Source of the DNA: Marinomonas mediterranea MMB-1
GTDB lineage: Bacteria; Pseudomonadota; Gammaproteobacteria; Pseudomonadales; Marinomonadaceae
Direction of reading: 5' to 3'
Assembly (NCBI RefSeq): GCF_000192865.1
Contig: NC_015276.1
Span: 4,458,501-4,522,500 of the forward strand
Length of the DNA: 64,000 nucleotides
Shown here: positions 18,766 through 28,667 of the stretch, one piece after another
Layout of the letters: each line of letters begins with the position of its first letter
Numbering within the stretch: position 1 is the first letter of the stretch
Position numbers and translations under genes: made by a program
Notes under the pieces: model-generated
What the model was told of the DNA's origin: nothing
The model's input: the letters and a program-made list of their open reading frames with translations, nothing else
Databases searched by the model: none

Positions 18766-19639
18766 TATTGCAAAACGCCAAACCTCTACACTCGATAAAG
18801 TACTGCGCATTGCACTTTATGTAACATTGCTTGCCATGGCACTCGTTTATCTGGCTCCTTTCGTGGTTATGCTACTAACGTCGTTGAAAGACGTCGAAGA
18901 GATCCGTTCAGGAACGTTACTGTCATTGCCTGCAAGTCTTGATTTTTACGCTTGGGGCAAAGCATGGTCTGGCGCGTGTACTGGTGGTACATGTGAAGGC
19001 ATTGCGCCGTATTTTCTAAACTCCTTCCAGATCGTTATTCCTGCCGTGTTGATCTCTACGATTGTCGGCGCGCTGAATGGCTATGTCATTTCGCACTGGA
19101 AATTCCGTGGCAGCAACCTGTTTTTCGCCGCGTTGCTATTGGGCTGCTTTATCCCTTTCCAAGTGATTCTTCTGCCAATGGCGAGAACACTGGGCTGGTT
19201 AGGTATCGCTAATACAACTACCGGATTGGTCTTCGTACACGTGGTATATGGTGTCGCATTTACAACGTTGTTTTTCCGTAACTTTTACCAAGCGGTTCCT
19301 GCTGAATTGGTAAAAGCCGCTCGTCTCGACGGTGCGGGATTCTTCACGATTTTTTACCGCATTATCTTGCCAATTTCGACGCCAATCATCGTTGTAACGA
19401 TCATTTGGCAGTTCACTCAAATCTGGAACGACTTCCTATTTGGTGTCGCCTTCTCAGGGTTTGATACTCAACCAGTAACGGTCGCACTGAACAACTTGGT
19501 AAATACCAGCTTTGGCGGTAAGGAATACAACGTCGACATGGCCGCTGCCATCATCGCCGCATTGCCAACCTTACTCGTCTATGTATTGGCAGGTAAATAC
19601 TTTGTCCGCGGTTTAACCGCTGGTGCGGTAAAAGGTTAA
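18758..19639 (+). CDS. ABC sugar permease, GtsC-like
   Basis: This 293-residue permease has the EAA loop KAARLDGAGFFTIFYRIILP. ATG 18758 was chosen because GAGGTGA lies 6 nt upstream; an in-frame GTG at 18749 sits inside that ribosome site. The overlap with the GtsB-like gene implies translational coupling. A short loop with two Cys residues (GACTGGTCEG) lies near residue 70. Confidence 0.9.
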   Translation: MSNIAKRQTSTLDKVLRIALYVTLLAMALVYLAPFVVMLLTSLKDVEEIRSGTLLSLPASLDFYAWGKAWSGACTGGTCEGIAPYFLNSFQIVIPAVLISTIVGALNGYVISHWKFRGSNLFFAALLLGCFIPFQVILLPMARTLGWLGIANTTTGLVFVHVVYGVAFTTLFFRNFYQAVPAELVKAARLDGAGFFTIFYRIILPISTPIIVVTIIWQFTQIWNDFLFGVAFSGFDTQPVTVALNNLVNTSFGGKEYNVDMAAAIIAALPTLLVYVLAGKYFVRGLTAGAVKG

Positions 19640-19739
19640 TCACATTTTATTCGAAGCACACGCTGACTGATTCAGGTGAGTTTCATGAGAGCTGAGCCAA
19701 CAAGACGGCACGCTCGTTACAGTATTCTGGAGTAAAAAC

Positions 19740-20849
19740 ATGGCAAATTTAGTCATTGAAAATGTTAAAAAGCGTTACGGTCAAAATGAGATCTTAAAAG
19801 GCATTAATATTTCCATCGAGACGGGTGAGTTCCTAATTCTAGTCGGCCCGTCAGGCTGTGGTAAATCGACTCTTATGAACTCGATTGCTGGTCTAGAAGA
19901 AGTAAGCGATGGTCGCATTATGATCGATGGGCAAGACGTCACCTTTGCAAGCCCCAAAGATCGCGACATTGCGATGGTCTTCCAGTCTTACGCGCTGTAC
20001 CCCAATATGACGGTTGCCGAAAATATTTCCTTCGGTTTAGAAATGCGCAAAGTGCCGAAAGAAGAGCGCGAAAAAGAAGTAACACGCGTTGCAGAAATGC
20101 TGCAGATCGGTCACTTGCTCAAACGCAAACCGGCGCAATTATCTGGTGGTCAACGCCAGCGTGTGGCCATGGGTCGCGCACTCGCACGCCGACCAAAGAT
20201 GTACCTATTTGATGAGCCGCTGTCCAACCTTGACGCTAAGCTGCGTGTTGAAATGCGTACCGAGATTAAAAAGCTCCATCAAAAGCTGGGCACCACCATT
20301 GTTTACGTAACTCACGATCAGATCGAAGCAATGACATTAGCAGACCGTATCGCGGTCATGAAAGACGGTGAAGTACAGCAACTTGGTACACCTCAAGAAA
20401 TCTACGATGACCCAGCGAACCTTTTTGTTGCCGGTTTTATGGGCTCCCCTGCCATGAACTTCATACCCGCTAAAGTGGTTCAACAAAATGGTACCTACGC
20501 GCTGTCGCTTGAGACTAAATCCAACGTTGTGCTGCCGTTCCCTAAACCTGGCGCATTGTCTTCTCATGTCGGCAATACGGTTCTGCTTGGTTTACGCCCA
20601 GAAATGATCACAGAACCACAACCTCATAAAGAGGGCGCAACGTTCGTTGTCAAAGCAGATATCGAAGTCGAAGTAACCGAACCCATGGGCGCGGATACCA
20701 TGATCATCACGCGCATCCAAGACGCGGAAGTAAATTGTCGCTCTAATCCCGCCTACTCAGCGCAGCCCGGCGACGTCATTTCAATGATGTTCGATACGTC
20801 TAAAGCCGTCGTGTTTGATAAAGACACAGAGGAACGTTTGGACAAATAA
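19740..20849 (+). CDS. ABC transporter ATPase, GtsD/MalK type (glucose import)
   Basis: This 369-residue ATPase has Walker A GPSGCGKST, signature LSGGQRQRVAMGRA, Walker B LFDEPLSNLD, switch His in YVTHDQIEA and a C-terminal TOBE region. It completes the four-gene glucose-type importer. The start has GGAG 8-9 nt upstream. A hairpin terminator follows the stop. Confidence 0.93.
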   Translation: MANLVIENVKKRYGQNEILKGINISIETGEFLILVGPSGCGKSTLMNSIAGLEEVSDGRIMIDGQDVTFASPKDRDIAMVFQSYALYPNMTVAENISFGLEMRKVPKEEREKEVTRVAEMLQIGHLLKRKPAQLSGGQRQRVAMGRALARRPKMYLFDEPLSNLDAKLRVEMRTEIKKLHQKLGTTIVYVTHDQIEAMTLADRIAVMKDGEVQQLGTPQEIYDDPANLFVAGFMGSPAMNFIPAKVVQQNGTYALSLETKSNVVLPFPKPGALSSHVGNTVLLGLRPEMITEPQPHKEGATFVVKADIEVEVTEPMGADTMIITRIQDAEVNCRSNPAYSAQPGDVISMMFDTSKAVVFDKDTEERLDK

Positions 20850-20881
20850 CGACCTTACGTTGGTCTTTCTTCACCCTTCAG

Positions 20882-20904
20882 CCAGCCTTCGGGCTGGTTT
20901 TTTT
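20882..20904 (+). terminator. Terminator of the glucose transporter operon
   Basis: CCAGCC-TTCG-GGCTGG forms a stable tetraloop hairpin followed by seven T residues. Confidence 0.92.
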
Positions 20905-20939
20905 ATTTACAAAAGACCTTTGTAGGAAGTCACGAGCAA

Positions 20940-21030
20940 AGCCAAGACGAGGCAAAAATAGACGAAAAAGTGTAGTTTTTGCGTTATAAATGAGTATTTT
21001 GAGTCTATTTTTAACACTGTATTGGAGAAC
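20940..21030. repeat. Structured AT-rich intergenic element, possible dispersed repeat
   Basis: AAAAATAGAC (about 20955) recurs as its reverse complement GTCTATTTTT (about 21003), with further internal A-run/T-run pairing between them. No gene is seen between 20905 and 21306. The form is like that of a small dispersed intergenic repeat, but no second copy exists in this window. Confidence 0.3.
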
Positions 21031-21306
21031 GTAGTCGTCGTGCCAAGGTCACTATAAATGACCCCCCAGTTGAAACCTTCGTCATCTCAGGGATTCTCGA
21101 GCGCTCAATAAAGCACGTTCCTCAAAGGGCATTCATTTTTTGCACGCTCCATCAAATTCTCAACCTGCTCGTTGACAGATTGCAGAGGAAACCCATAAAT
21201 AGCCTACTATAAAAAGAGAAATGTGACGTAAACCCGCCCAATTCTCATGGTTAAGCTATAAGAAAAAATCATAACTAAAAAAATAATAACTCCGGAGAAC
21301 AAGCAA

Positions 21307-22764
21307 ATGAGCAACTTACTAGAACAAGCCCCGTGGAAAGGCAAGCTATACAATGGTCAATGGCAAACCGCATCACAGGTGCGCGATGTAATAGAACCAG
21401 CCACTCTAGAGCCGATTACACAAACGGGCATCGCCTCCGCAGACGATGTATTAACCGCTTGCCACCAAGCCCAACAAGCGCAAAAAGAATGGGCCGCTGT
21501 ACCACCCCGAGAAAAATCCACCCTATTCTTAAAAGCCGCCGATTACCTAGATCAAAATTTTGATGAGTTGTCGATGATCATCGCCCGAGAAACAGGCGGT
21601 ATCGTTCCAAAAGGCCAACACGAAGTACGCGAAGTCGCGACTATCCTACGTCTTGCTGCTGGCCTTGCAATGCAGCCCACCGGTTACACCTTGGCGACTG
21701 ACATTAACAAACAATCTTACGCTCAACGTATCCCTCTAGGCGTTATCGGCGTTATTTCACCGTTCAACTTCCCTTTCATTCTTTCTACCCGTTCGGTAGC
21801 ACCCGCGTTAGCCTTAGGCAATGCCGTCGTGTCAAAACCCGACCCACAAACGCCAATGACGGGAGGCTACTTACTCGCACTGGCGCTTGAGTACGCAGGT
21901 TTCCCTAAAGGTATTTACCAAGTGGTACCGGGAGATGCCGATGCGGGTGCTGCACTTTGTGAAGCCCCTGAAGTCGCTATGGTTGCCTTCACTGGGTCAA
22001 CCGCTGCGGGTCGTAAAGTGGGTGAAACGTGTGGCCGAAACCTTAAAAAAGTAGCCCTTGAATTAGGTGGCAAAAGTTCGTTGATCATTCTTGAAGACGC
22101 GGACCTAGAACTAGCAGCCAGCAACGTCGCTTGGGGCACTTACATGCACCAAGGTCAGATTTGTATGGCATCAGGACGCGTGCTTGTGCACGAATCCATT
22201 GCTGACCAACTGATTGCCAAAATGGCAGAGAAAGCCTCTCATCTTCCTGTTGGCAACCCAGCCACAGAGCAAGTTGCACTAGGCCCACTTATCAATGAAA
22301 GACAGCTACAGCGTGTTCACAGCATTGTCGAAGACGCCGTAAAAGCAGGCGCGAAGCTAGAAGCTGGCGGCAGCTATGAGAAGCTATTCTATAAACCAAC
22401 TGTCTTATCAGGTGTAAAACCGGGTATGCGCGCATTCGACGAGGAAATCTTCGGCCCAGTTGCGACCATCGTAACGTTCAAAACAGACGAAGAAGCCATC
22501 GCACTGGCGACACAAACCGAATACGGCTTAGCCGGTGCGGTTATCTCTCCAGATGTTGCCCGCGCGAAGAAAATCGGCAGCCAGCTGCACGTGGGACTGT
22601 TACATATCAATGACCAAACCGTGAACGATGAGTGTAACAACCCATTCGGCGGTTGTGGTGCTTCTGGTAATGGGCAAGGTGTCTGTGGTCCAAACGACCT
22701 AGATACTTACACACACTGGCAATGGGTAACTGAAAAAAGCGCACCACCTAAATACCCATTCTAA
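21307..22764 (+). CDS. NAD(P)-dependent aldehyde dehydrogenase, benzaldehyde dehydrogenase-like
   Basis: This 485-residue enzyme oxidises an aldehyde to its acid. The catalytic residues are Glu252 in LELGGKS and Cys286 in GQICMASGR. The end of the active site (NDQTVNDECNNPFGG) resembles the benzaldehyde/salicylaldehyde dehydrogenase branch. A CGGAGAA ribosome site precedes the ATG. It stands alone with its own terminator, so the physiological aldehyde is not shown by context. Confidence 0.88.
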   Translation: MSNLLEQAPWKGKLYNGQWQTASQVRDVIEPATLEPITQTGIASADDVLTACHQAQQAQKEWAAVPPREKSTLFLKAADYLDQNFDELSMIIARETGGIVPKGQHEVREVATILRLAAGLAMQPTGYTLATDINKQSYAQRIPLGVIGVISPFNFPFILSTRSVAPALALGNAVVSKPDPQTPMTGGYLLALALEYAGFPKGIYQVVPGDADAGAALCEAPEVAMVAFTGSTAAGRKVGETCGRNLKKVALELGGKSSLIILEDADLELAASNVAWGTYMHQGQICMASGRVLVHESIADQLIAKMAEKASHLPVGNPATEQVALGPLINERQLQRVHSIVEDAVKAGAKLEAGGSYEKLFYKPTVLSGVKPGMRAFDEEIFGPVATIVTFKTDEEAIALATQTEYGLAGAVISPDVARAKKIGSQLHVGLLHINDQTVNDECNNPFGGCGASGNGQGVCGPNDLDTYTHWQWVTEKSAPPKYPF

Positions 22765-22790
22765 GCCACACTAGAACCATTCACCCTTGA

Positions 22791-22824
22791 GCCCTATATC
22801 TATCTAAAGGTATAGAGCTTTTTT
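22791..22824 (+). terminator. Terminator after the aldehyde dehydrogenase gene
   Basis: GCcCTATA pairs with TATAGaGC and is followed by six T residues. Confidence 0.7.
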
Positions 22825-23028
22825 ATGCCTATTATTTCCTTAAAACAGCCTTAAGGTTTACTAATTTTGATCAAATGGTTAAAAAGTGTGCCATATGCAC
22901 TCGAACTTGAAACAATTATCAGATAGAGTGATATGACGTCGATTTGTACCAAACAAAAAACGCATAATTAAAAATTGGTTCAAATACGTGTTAAACGGAT
23001 CAACAATAACTCTGCAAGGTAAGTAATC

Positions 23029-24639
23029 ATGAAAGCGACTCGCTATTTAACGCATATAGCTGTATCCGGTGTTGCTCTGGCAATCGCTGGTTGTTCAGTT
23101 ATGTCAGGTGCACCTGAAGGCCCAATGTGGGAACAGGATAAAGAGTACCACTTAACCATTCTTCACACGAACGACCACCACGGTCGCTTCTGGCAAAACA
23201 GTAAAGGCGAGTACGGCATGGCCGCTCGTAAGACACTGATCGACAATATTCGTGAAGAAGTGGCGTTGGAAGACGGCAATACCCTGTTGCTTTCAGGAGG
23301 CGACATCAATACTGGTGTTCCTGAATCCGATCTACAAGATGCGGAACCCGACTTCCGCGGCATGAACATGCTTAAGTACGACGCAATGGCATTGGGTAAC
23401 CACGAATTCGACAACCCAATTTCAGTATTGAAGCAACAGCAAGAATGGGCGGGCTTCCCGTTCCTGTCAGCAAACATCCTAGACAAAGCAACGGGCAAAC
23501 CTTTGTTCGACGCGTACAAAATCTTCCAAGTTGAAGATCTTCGTGTTGCCGTTGTTGGCTTTACCACAGACGACACGGTTCGTATTGGTAACCCAGAATA
23601 CCTTGAAGGCCTAGAAATCAAATCGCCTATCGAAGTCGCGAAAACGCTGATTCCTGAACTACGTAAAAAAGCTGACATCGTGATCGCAGCAACGCACATG
23701 GGTCACTACGCAAACGGAAACTACGGCGGTAACGCACCGGGTGATGTGACGCTTGCACGCTCTGTTCCTGGTATCGACATCATTGTTGGTGGTCACTCTC
23801 AAAACCCATTGTTTGAGCCTGATGTGCAGAACGGCACATTGATTCTTCAAGCATACGAATGGGGTAAGTACGTAGGTCGTTTAGACTTCACTTACAAAAA
23901 TGGCGAAATCGTAGCGCCTGACTACCGCTTGATTCCGGTTAACCTGAAGAAAAAAGTTAAGCAAGCTGACGGCACTAAAAAGCGCGTTTTCATCGAGAAA
24001 GAAATTCCTGAAAACGCTGAAATGCTAGAGATGCTGACACCTTTCCAAGAAAAAGGCCAAGCAGAGCTTAATGTTAAAATCGGTTACGCAACGGCTGACC
24101 TAGTAGGTGAGCGTAAAGTTGTTCGTAGCAACGAGACTAACCTAGGTAACTTGATTGCCACTGCAATGATGGACAAAGTTGGCGCAGACATCGGTATCAT
24201 GAACTCTGGTGGTATTCGCGACAACATGGAAGCAGGCGACATCACCTACAAAAGCGTATTGAAAGTACAGCCTTTCGGTAACGCAATCTCTTACGTTGAT
24301 CTAACGGCTGAAGAGCTTAAAGATTACCTATCTGTTGTTGCTGCGAAGCAACAAGGAAGCGGTGCTTTCGCTCAATTCGCTGGTGTTGCTCTAACGCTTA
24401 AAGACGGCCGTGCAACTGAGATTCAAGTAAACGGTGCGCCTTTAGATGAAGGTAAAACGTACCGCATCGCGATTAACAGCTACGTAGCAACAGGCGGCGA
24501 CGGTTACCCTAAAGTAACGGATCATCCTAACTACGTGAACTCTGGCTACGTTGATGCAGACGTATTGGTTGAATACTTCCAAAGCAACTCTCCCGTTGAC
24601 GTTGCAGCGTTCGCGCCATCTGGTGCGGTTAAGCGTTAG
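23029..24639 (+). CDS. ushA: Periplasmic lipoprotein 5'-nucleotidase / UDP-sugar hydrolase
   Basis: This 536-residue protein has a lipobox (AIAGC, Cys22), so it is anchored to a membrane facing the periplasm. The metallophosphatase motifs are HTNDHHG, GGDINTG, GNHEFD and GGHSQ. The 5'-nucleotidase C-terminal domain shows NSGGIRDNM and TGGDGYP. It is predicted to hydrolyse extracellular nucleotides and possibly UDP-sugars for uptake. The gene symbol is by family resemblance. It uses a narrow set of preferred codons, as highly expressed genes do. Confidence 0.88.
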   Translation: MKATRYLTHIAVSGVALAIAGCSVMSGAPEGPMWEQDKEYHLTILHTNDHHGRFWQNSKGEYGMAARKTLIDNIREEVALEDGNTLLLSGGDINTGVPESDLQDAEPDFRGMNMLKYDAMALGNHEFDNPISVLKQQQEWAGFPFLSANILDKATGKPLFDAYKIFQVEDLRVAVVGFTTDDTVRIGNPEYLEGLEIKSPIEVAKTLIPELRKKADIVIAATHMGHYANGNYGGNAPGDVTLARSVPGIDIIVGGHSQNPLFEPDVQNGTLILQAYEWGKYVGRLDFTYKNGEIVAPDYRLIPVNLKKKVKQADGTKKRVFIEKEIPENAEMLEMLTPFQEKGQAELNVKIGYATADLVGERKVVRSNETNLGNLIATAMMDKVGADIGIMNSGGIRDNMEAGDITYKSVLKVQPFGNAISYVDLTAEELKDYLSVVAAKQQGSGAFAQFAGVALTLKDGRATEIQVNGAPLDEGKTYRIAINSYVATGGDGYPKVTDHPNYVNSGYVDADVLVEYFQSNSPVDVAAFAPSGAVKR

Positions 24640-24660
24640 TCTTTTCGTCTAATCAAGAAG

Positions 24661-24838
24661 TCAAAGACCCCTCCCTAACCCTCCCCTTATTAAGGGGAGG
24701 GAACATGTACCAGAGATGGTCAACATTCAGCTCCTCCCCTTGCTTAAGGGAGCATGTACCGGAGATGATTGTGTACCAGACATGGTCGACATTCGGCTCC
24801 TCCCCCTTACTTAAGGGGGAGGCTGGGAGGGGGTCTTT
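24661..24838. repeat. C/G-rich palindromic repeat cluster
   Basis: The stretch has three hairpin cores of the form CTCCCC-Tn-AAGGGGGAG, separated by AACATGTACCAGAGATGGTC-like spacers. The left end AAAGACCCCTCCC is mirrored by GGGAGGGGGTCTTT at the right end, making the whole block an inverted repeat. A single related unit recurs at 26068-26113. This resembles REP/BIME-type intergenic repeats. Confidence 0.65.
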
Positions 24839-24880
24839 AAATCAATGCTTTAAGCTAAAACAACACTCTGTCAAAACGCC

Positions 24881-25870
24881 CTAATCAATATGGCGTTGTA
24901 TAAAGTTATCCACTATATCGAGCACATCATCTTGCCAAAACGGCGCTCTACCGTGATCGGCATTGTGCAATCGAATCATACGAGCCGGCTGATTATGCTG
25001 CTTCAACGTCTCGAACAACATCACACTCTGCCCAAACGGAACCAACCGATCTTTGTCCCCGTGAACAATTAAAAACGGCGGCATGCTTTCGTCACTGGAA
25101 ACATAGTGCATTGGATTAGCCAACTTAGCCTTGTCTCGGTTTTCCAGAACATTCACCCCACCCAATAACATACCTTCTGGCGAATTCGGCTGAATGTGAT
25201 CATAAGTGGAAGGCTCTTCGTTCATCTGATCGATCGCGGTGGGTCCGTAATAATCCACAACCGCTTTTAAAGCAATCGTAGGTTTTGTTGTATCATCAAA
25301 ATCTCGCGTATCCAGCGTCGCTCCCACCATCGCTGACGTATGGCCGCCGGATGAATCCCCCCACACGATCATATTATTAGGGTCACCCAAATATTGCTTG
25401 GCATGCGCCTTCATATAATGAATCGCGGTTTTTGCGTCTTCCACCTGAGCAGGAAACGGAGCAAGAGGTGACGGCCTGTACTCCACCATCGCCACCACGT
25501 ACCCACGCTCTGCAAAACGAGCGAGTTGTGCTAATCCACGGTCCATATCTTGTTTAAACCAAGCTGAGCCCGGCACATAAACAATCATAGGGTATTGGCT
25601 ATTCTCTTCGGTTTCGCCGAGTTCTTGCCTCAGCTCTGGTCGAATAATAGTAAGGTGCAAATCCATATCCGATTTATGCGCATACTTCACTTTAGTAAAC
25701 GTATGCAAAGAACGTCGCTCTCTTTGAGCGTTCAACGTTTCAATACCGTCTGCTGACATTGTGCTGTACGGAAAATTTTCGAAGCTGGAAGGGGCCGCTG
25801 GAATGATATGATCGTCTGCTAATACATTCAGACTGAACGTAAGCGCGATGAGAGGTAAGCCGTATTTCAT
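24881..25870 (-). CDS. Secreted alpha/beta-hydrolase, BD-FAE/carboxylesterase-like
   Basis: This 329-residue protein has a signal peptide cleaved near VLA-DD. The alpha/beta hydrolase triad appears complete: Ser173 in GDSSGGH, Asp274 in HGDKDRLVP and His306 in NADHG. The oxyanion region is VPGSAW. It is predicted to be a periplasmic or secreted esterase acting on small esters, perhaps acetylated sugars. The substrate is not determined. REP-like repeats lie on both sides of the gene. Confidence 0.82.
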   Translation of the reverse strand: MKYGLPLIALTFSLNVLADDHIIPAAPSSFENFPYSTMSADGIETLNAQRERRSLHTFTKVKYAHKSDMDLHLTIIRPELRQELGETEENSQYPMIVYVPGSAWFKQDMDRGLAQLARFAERGYVVAMVEYRPSPLAPFPAQVEDAKTAIHYMKAHAKQYLGDPNNMIVWGDSSGGHTSAMVGATLDTRDFDDTTKPTIALKAVVDYYGPTAIDQMNEEPSTYDHIQPNSPEGMLLGGVNVLENRDKAKLANPMHYVSSDESMPPFLIVHGDKDRLVPFGQSVMLFETLKQHNQPARMIRLHNADHGRAPFWQDDVLDIVDNFIQRHID

Positions 25871-26067
25871 ACAAAATCCTTATTCTTGTTTTTTATTGGA
25901 AGGCTCATAAGCAAAGCACCGACACGCCTTTGCAACAGAACCCGACACTCGCCTTTTTTAACCTCTCAAGTGTCGAATAAAAGACCTGTGTTCGCTATTT
26001 CAATTTGTGCTTTGTGATTTCGATTTGTGCGAATACTAAGGGACATGTCGCAAAGATGATGGCAATT

Positions 26068-26113
26068 CAGCTCCTCCCCCTTACTTAAGGGGGAGGTCGG
26101 GAGAGGGTCTTTA
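26068..26113. repeat. Single C/G-rich palindromic repeat unit
   Basis: CTCCTCCCCCTTACTTAAGG and the following bases to GAGAGGGTCTTTA closely match the right end of the cluster at 24661-24838. The preceding GACATG and TTCAG spacer bases are also shared. Confidence 0.65.
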
Positions 26114-26115
26114 TA

Positions 26116-26646
26116 TCAGCGCTTATAAGTAAGCGTCCAAGTAAGCGGTTTCGGTAATTTCTCCGACTCCAGTGTCGCGGTATATTCCAATGTATTGGGA
26201 TCCGTCAGCAGCCAGTAATTGGTGCGCGTTCCTCGTTCAGAAGCAAGTTCGATGGTGAGGCTCTTTTCATCAAACTGGACGGTATTGTAAATTGTTCTGT
26301 CCTTATCATCTTCTGCCTTCGTCTCATAGCGAAGAGCATTGGCAGGCAACTCAGACGCTGACTCATCATCGCATTGCCAGAGCACTGTTTTGCTATCGAG
26401 CAATATCTGCCATGTCTGACACACTTTGGTTTCTTTTTTGAGCACCGGACGCGCAAAGGAGCGTACAAAGAAGTTCATATCTGACACGACTTCTTCAACC
26501 GCATTTTCCAACTGTTTGGAAATATCACCCGCTTGACTCAACTGCCAAGCCCCTTCTATCGGCGGTGCCGCCAATGCGTTTACTGAGACAAACGAACTCA
26601 TTGTAACAACAGAGCTTACCGCCATTGCGAAACACATGCGTTTCAT
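26116..26646 (-). CDS. Exported protein of unknown function
   Basis: This 176-residue protein has a signal peptide cleaved near ALA-AP. I do not recognise a family. The mature part begins PIEGAWQLS, a form common in small lipocalin-like beta proteins that start with a G-x-W motif. It contains two Cys residues (VCQTW and WQCDD) that could form a disulfide. It ends only 2 bp from the palindromic repeat unit and stands alone. Confidence 0.6.
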   Translation of the reverse strand: MKRMCFAMAVSSVVTMSSFVSVNALAAPPIEGAWQLSQAGDISKQLENAVEEVVSDMNFFVRSFARPVLKKETKVCQTWQILLDSKTVLWQCDDESASELPANALRYETKAEDDKDRTIYNTVQFDEKSLTIELASERGTRTNYWLLTDPNTLEYTATLESEKLPKPLTWTLTYKR

Positions 26647-26830
26647 TGTTTTTCACCTCTTATTTTTATTGTTGGCTTTCGTCGATTAACCTCAACCAGT
26701 CTGACACAGACTCGCCTTAAGTTTAGGCGCAAAAAACATCAAACTGGCTGACATATTTAATCAGAAGCAGGTCGAAAAACAATCAAACCAACACAATCCA
26801 TTTAAAACAGCGACACAACAGCAGACACAA

Positions 26831-26855
26831 AAAAAGGAGCCATCGGCTCCTTTTC
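26831..26855 (-). terminator. Terminator after the RNase PH gene
   Basis: AAAAGGAGCC pairs with GGCTCCTTTT around a 3-nt loop, with A and T runs on the two sides; it lies 60 bp past the rph stop. Confidence 0.85.
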
Positions 26856-26914
26856 GTTTTTACCTTGTACAGCCTACCTTTCGGCACGCTATTGCTCTAA
26901 AACAAGGTAATCAA

Positions 26915-27640
26915 TTACTCGTCATCACCAAATAATACTTGGCGCTGCATTTCCATAATTTCATTGATGCCCTTACGAGCAACAGACAACATGCCCATCA
27001 TTTGCTCATCACCAAAGGCTGCACCTTCAGCTGTGCCTTGAATCTCGATGAAGCCGCCTTTATCGTTCATGATCACGTTCATGTCTGTTTCAGCGTTAGA
27101 ATCTTCAGGGTAATCCAAATCCAAAACAGGCGTGCCCTTATAAACACCCACTGAGATCGCCGCGATCTGAGACACAATCGGGTTTTCTTTTAGCTTCTTC
27201 TGCTCAACAAGCGTTTTAACCGCATCGGCAAGCGCCACAAAGCCACCAGAAATAGACGCAGTACGCGTACCACCGTCGGCTTGAATCACATCACAGTCGA
27301 TCGTAATGGTGTTTTCGCCTAATTTTTTAAGATCGATCGCAGCACGTAAAGAGCGACCAATCAAACGTTGAATCTCAACCGTACGACCACCTTGCTTACC
27401 GCGTGCGGCTTCACGATCCATACGGCTGTGAGTAGATCGAGGCAACATGCCATATTCAGCGGTAATCCAGCCTTGTCCCTTACCTTTCAAAAAACGAGGA
27501 ACGCCTGACACAACCGTCGCGGTACAGATGACCTTGGTGTCACCGCACTCAATCAGCACGGAACCTTCCGCGTGTTTGGTGAAATTACGAGTGAACTTCA
27601 TTGGGCGCAATTGATCTGCTGCTCTGCCACTTGGACGCAT
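26915..27640 (-). CDS. rph: Ribonuclease PH
   Basis: This 241-residue phosphorolytic 3'-exoribonuclease trims tRNA 3' ends. The family features include MRPSGRAADQLRP at the N-terminus, LPRSTHSR and GKQGGRTVEIQRLIGRSLR (phosphate and RNA contacts), and DCDVIQADGGTRTASI. ATG 27640 was chosen because this N-terminus is the conserved one; a longer reading adds 17 unrelated residues. It is divergent from yicC, a common arrangement in gammaproteobacteria. Confidence 0.97.
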   Translation of the reverse strand: MRPSGRAADQLRPMKFTRNFTKHAEGSVLIECGDTKVICTATVVSGVPRFLKGKGQGWITAEYGMLPRSTHSRMDREAARGKQGGRTVEIQRLIGRSLRAAIDLKKLGENTITIDCDVIQADGGTRTASISGGFVALADAVKTLVEQKKLKENPIVSQIAAISVGVYKGTPVLDLDYPEDSNAETDMNVIMNDKGGFIEIQGTAEGAAFGDEQMMGMLSVARKGINEIMEMQRQVLFGDDE

Positions 27641-27794
27641 ACTTGTCTCTCTACTTAATAAATCAATGGAAACGCCATTATAACCAACCAAAAGTCATTT
27701 TACTTCCCGAAATTTCACACTTAATCGCCTCACCTATCCAGATCATTTGCGGTACACTAACGGCCTTTCAATAAACTGCAATTAGGTGATACGT

Positions 27795-28661
27795 ATGACC
27801 GCAAGCATGACCGCTTTCTCACGCCAAGAAGCCGTATACGAATGGGGCACGATTAGTTGGGAGGTGCGTTCGGTCAACCAACGTTATCTTGAACCACATT
27901 TTCGCCTACATGAAAGCTTCCGTGAGTTAGAATTCAGCTTCCGCGACGTACTACGTAAAAAACTAAACCGAGGCAAAGTGGAATGCCAACTGCGCTTCCA
28001 ACCCGTCGACAAAGCCGCGACCAGCCTGACGATTAACCCAGACAACGCACAAGCCCTCGCCAATGCGGTAAACGAGCTCGGCACCTGGTTTGACGGTATT
28101 CGTACGCCGTCTCCACTGCAAATTCTTCAATGGCCCGGCATCTTAAGCGACAGCAGCAACGACGCCGACACCATGAAAAAAGCCGTTATTGAGTTGTTCA
28201 ACACCGCCGTGGATGAACTGATCCAAATGCGCCTGCGCGAAGGCGAGCAACTGGTCGAGATCATAGAACAACGCTTAAACAGCATCGACGACATCGTTGC
28301 AGACATAAAAGAAAAACTGCCGACCATCATCGCCACGCAAAAGCAAAACCTGTTGGATAAACTAGAAGCCGCCAAAGCCGAGCTTGACCCAATGCGCGTC
28401 GAAGCTGAAATCGTCCTACTAGCACAAAAAGCCGACGTGGCCGAAGAGCTTGATCGCCTCGTGACTCATACCAAAGAAGTCCGCCGCCAGCTTAAGCAAA
28501 AAGGCCCCATCGGCCGCCGTTTGGACTTCCTAATGCAAGAACTCAACCGCGAAGCGAATACGCTTTCTTCTAAATCTATCGTGGTGGAAACAACGCAGAG
28601 CGCGGTGGAATTGAAGGTGTTGATTGAGCAGATGAGAGAACAGATTCAGAATATTGAGTGA
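27795..28661 (+). CDS. yicC: YicC family endoribonuclease-like protein
   Basis: This 288-residue protein matches YicC, which begins with a MTA-like motif and has the conserved SWEVRSVNQRYLE and RGKVECQLRFQP segments and a C-terminal RRLDFLMQELNREANTLSSK. Recent work assigns RNase activity to the family. The start is ATG 27795, with AGGTGA upstream; a GTG at 27786 is less likely. It is divergent from rph, sharing a 154-bp promoter region. Confidence 0.94.
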   Translation: MTASMTAFSRQEAVYEWGTISWEVRSVNQRYLEPHFRLHESFRELEFSFRDVLRKKLNRGKVECQLRFQPVDKAATSLTINPDNAQALANAVNELGTWFDGIRTPSPLQILQWPGILSDSSNDADTMKKAVIELFNTAVDELIQMRLREGEQLVEIIEQRLNSIDDIVADIKEKLPTIIATQKQNLLDKLEAAKAELDPMRVEAEIVLLAQKADVAEELDRLVTHTKEVRRQLKQKGPIGRRLDFLMQELNREANTLSSKSIVVETTQSAVELKVLIEQMREQIQNIE

Positions 28662-28667
28662 TTTCGA

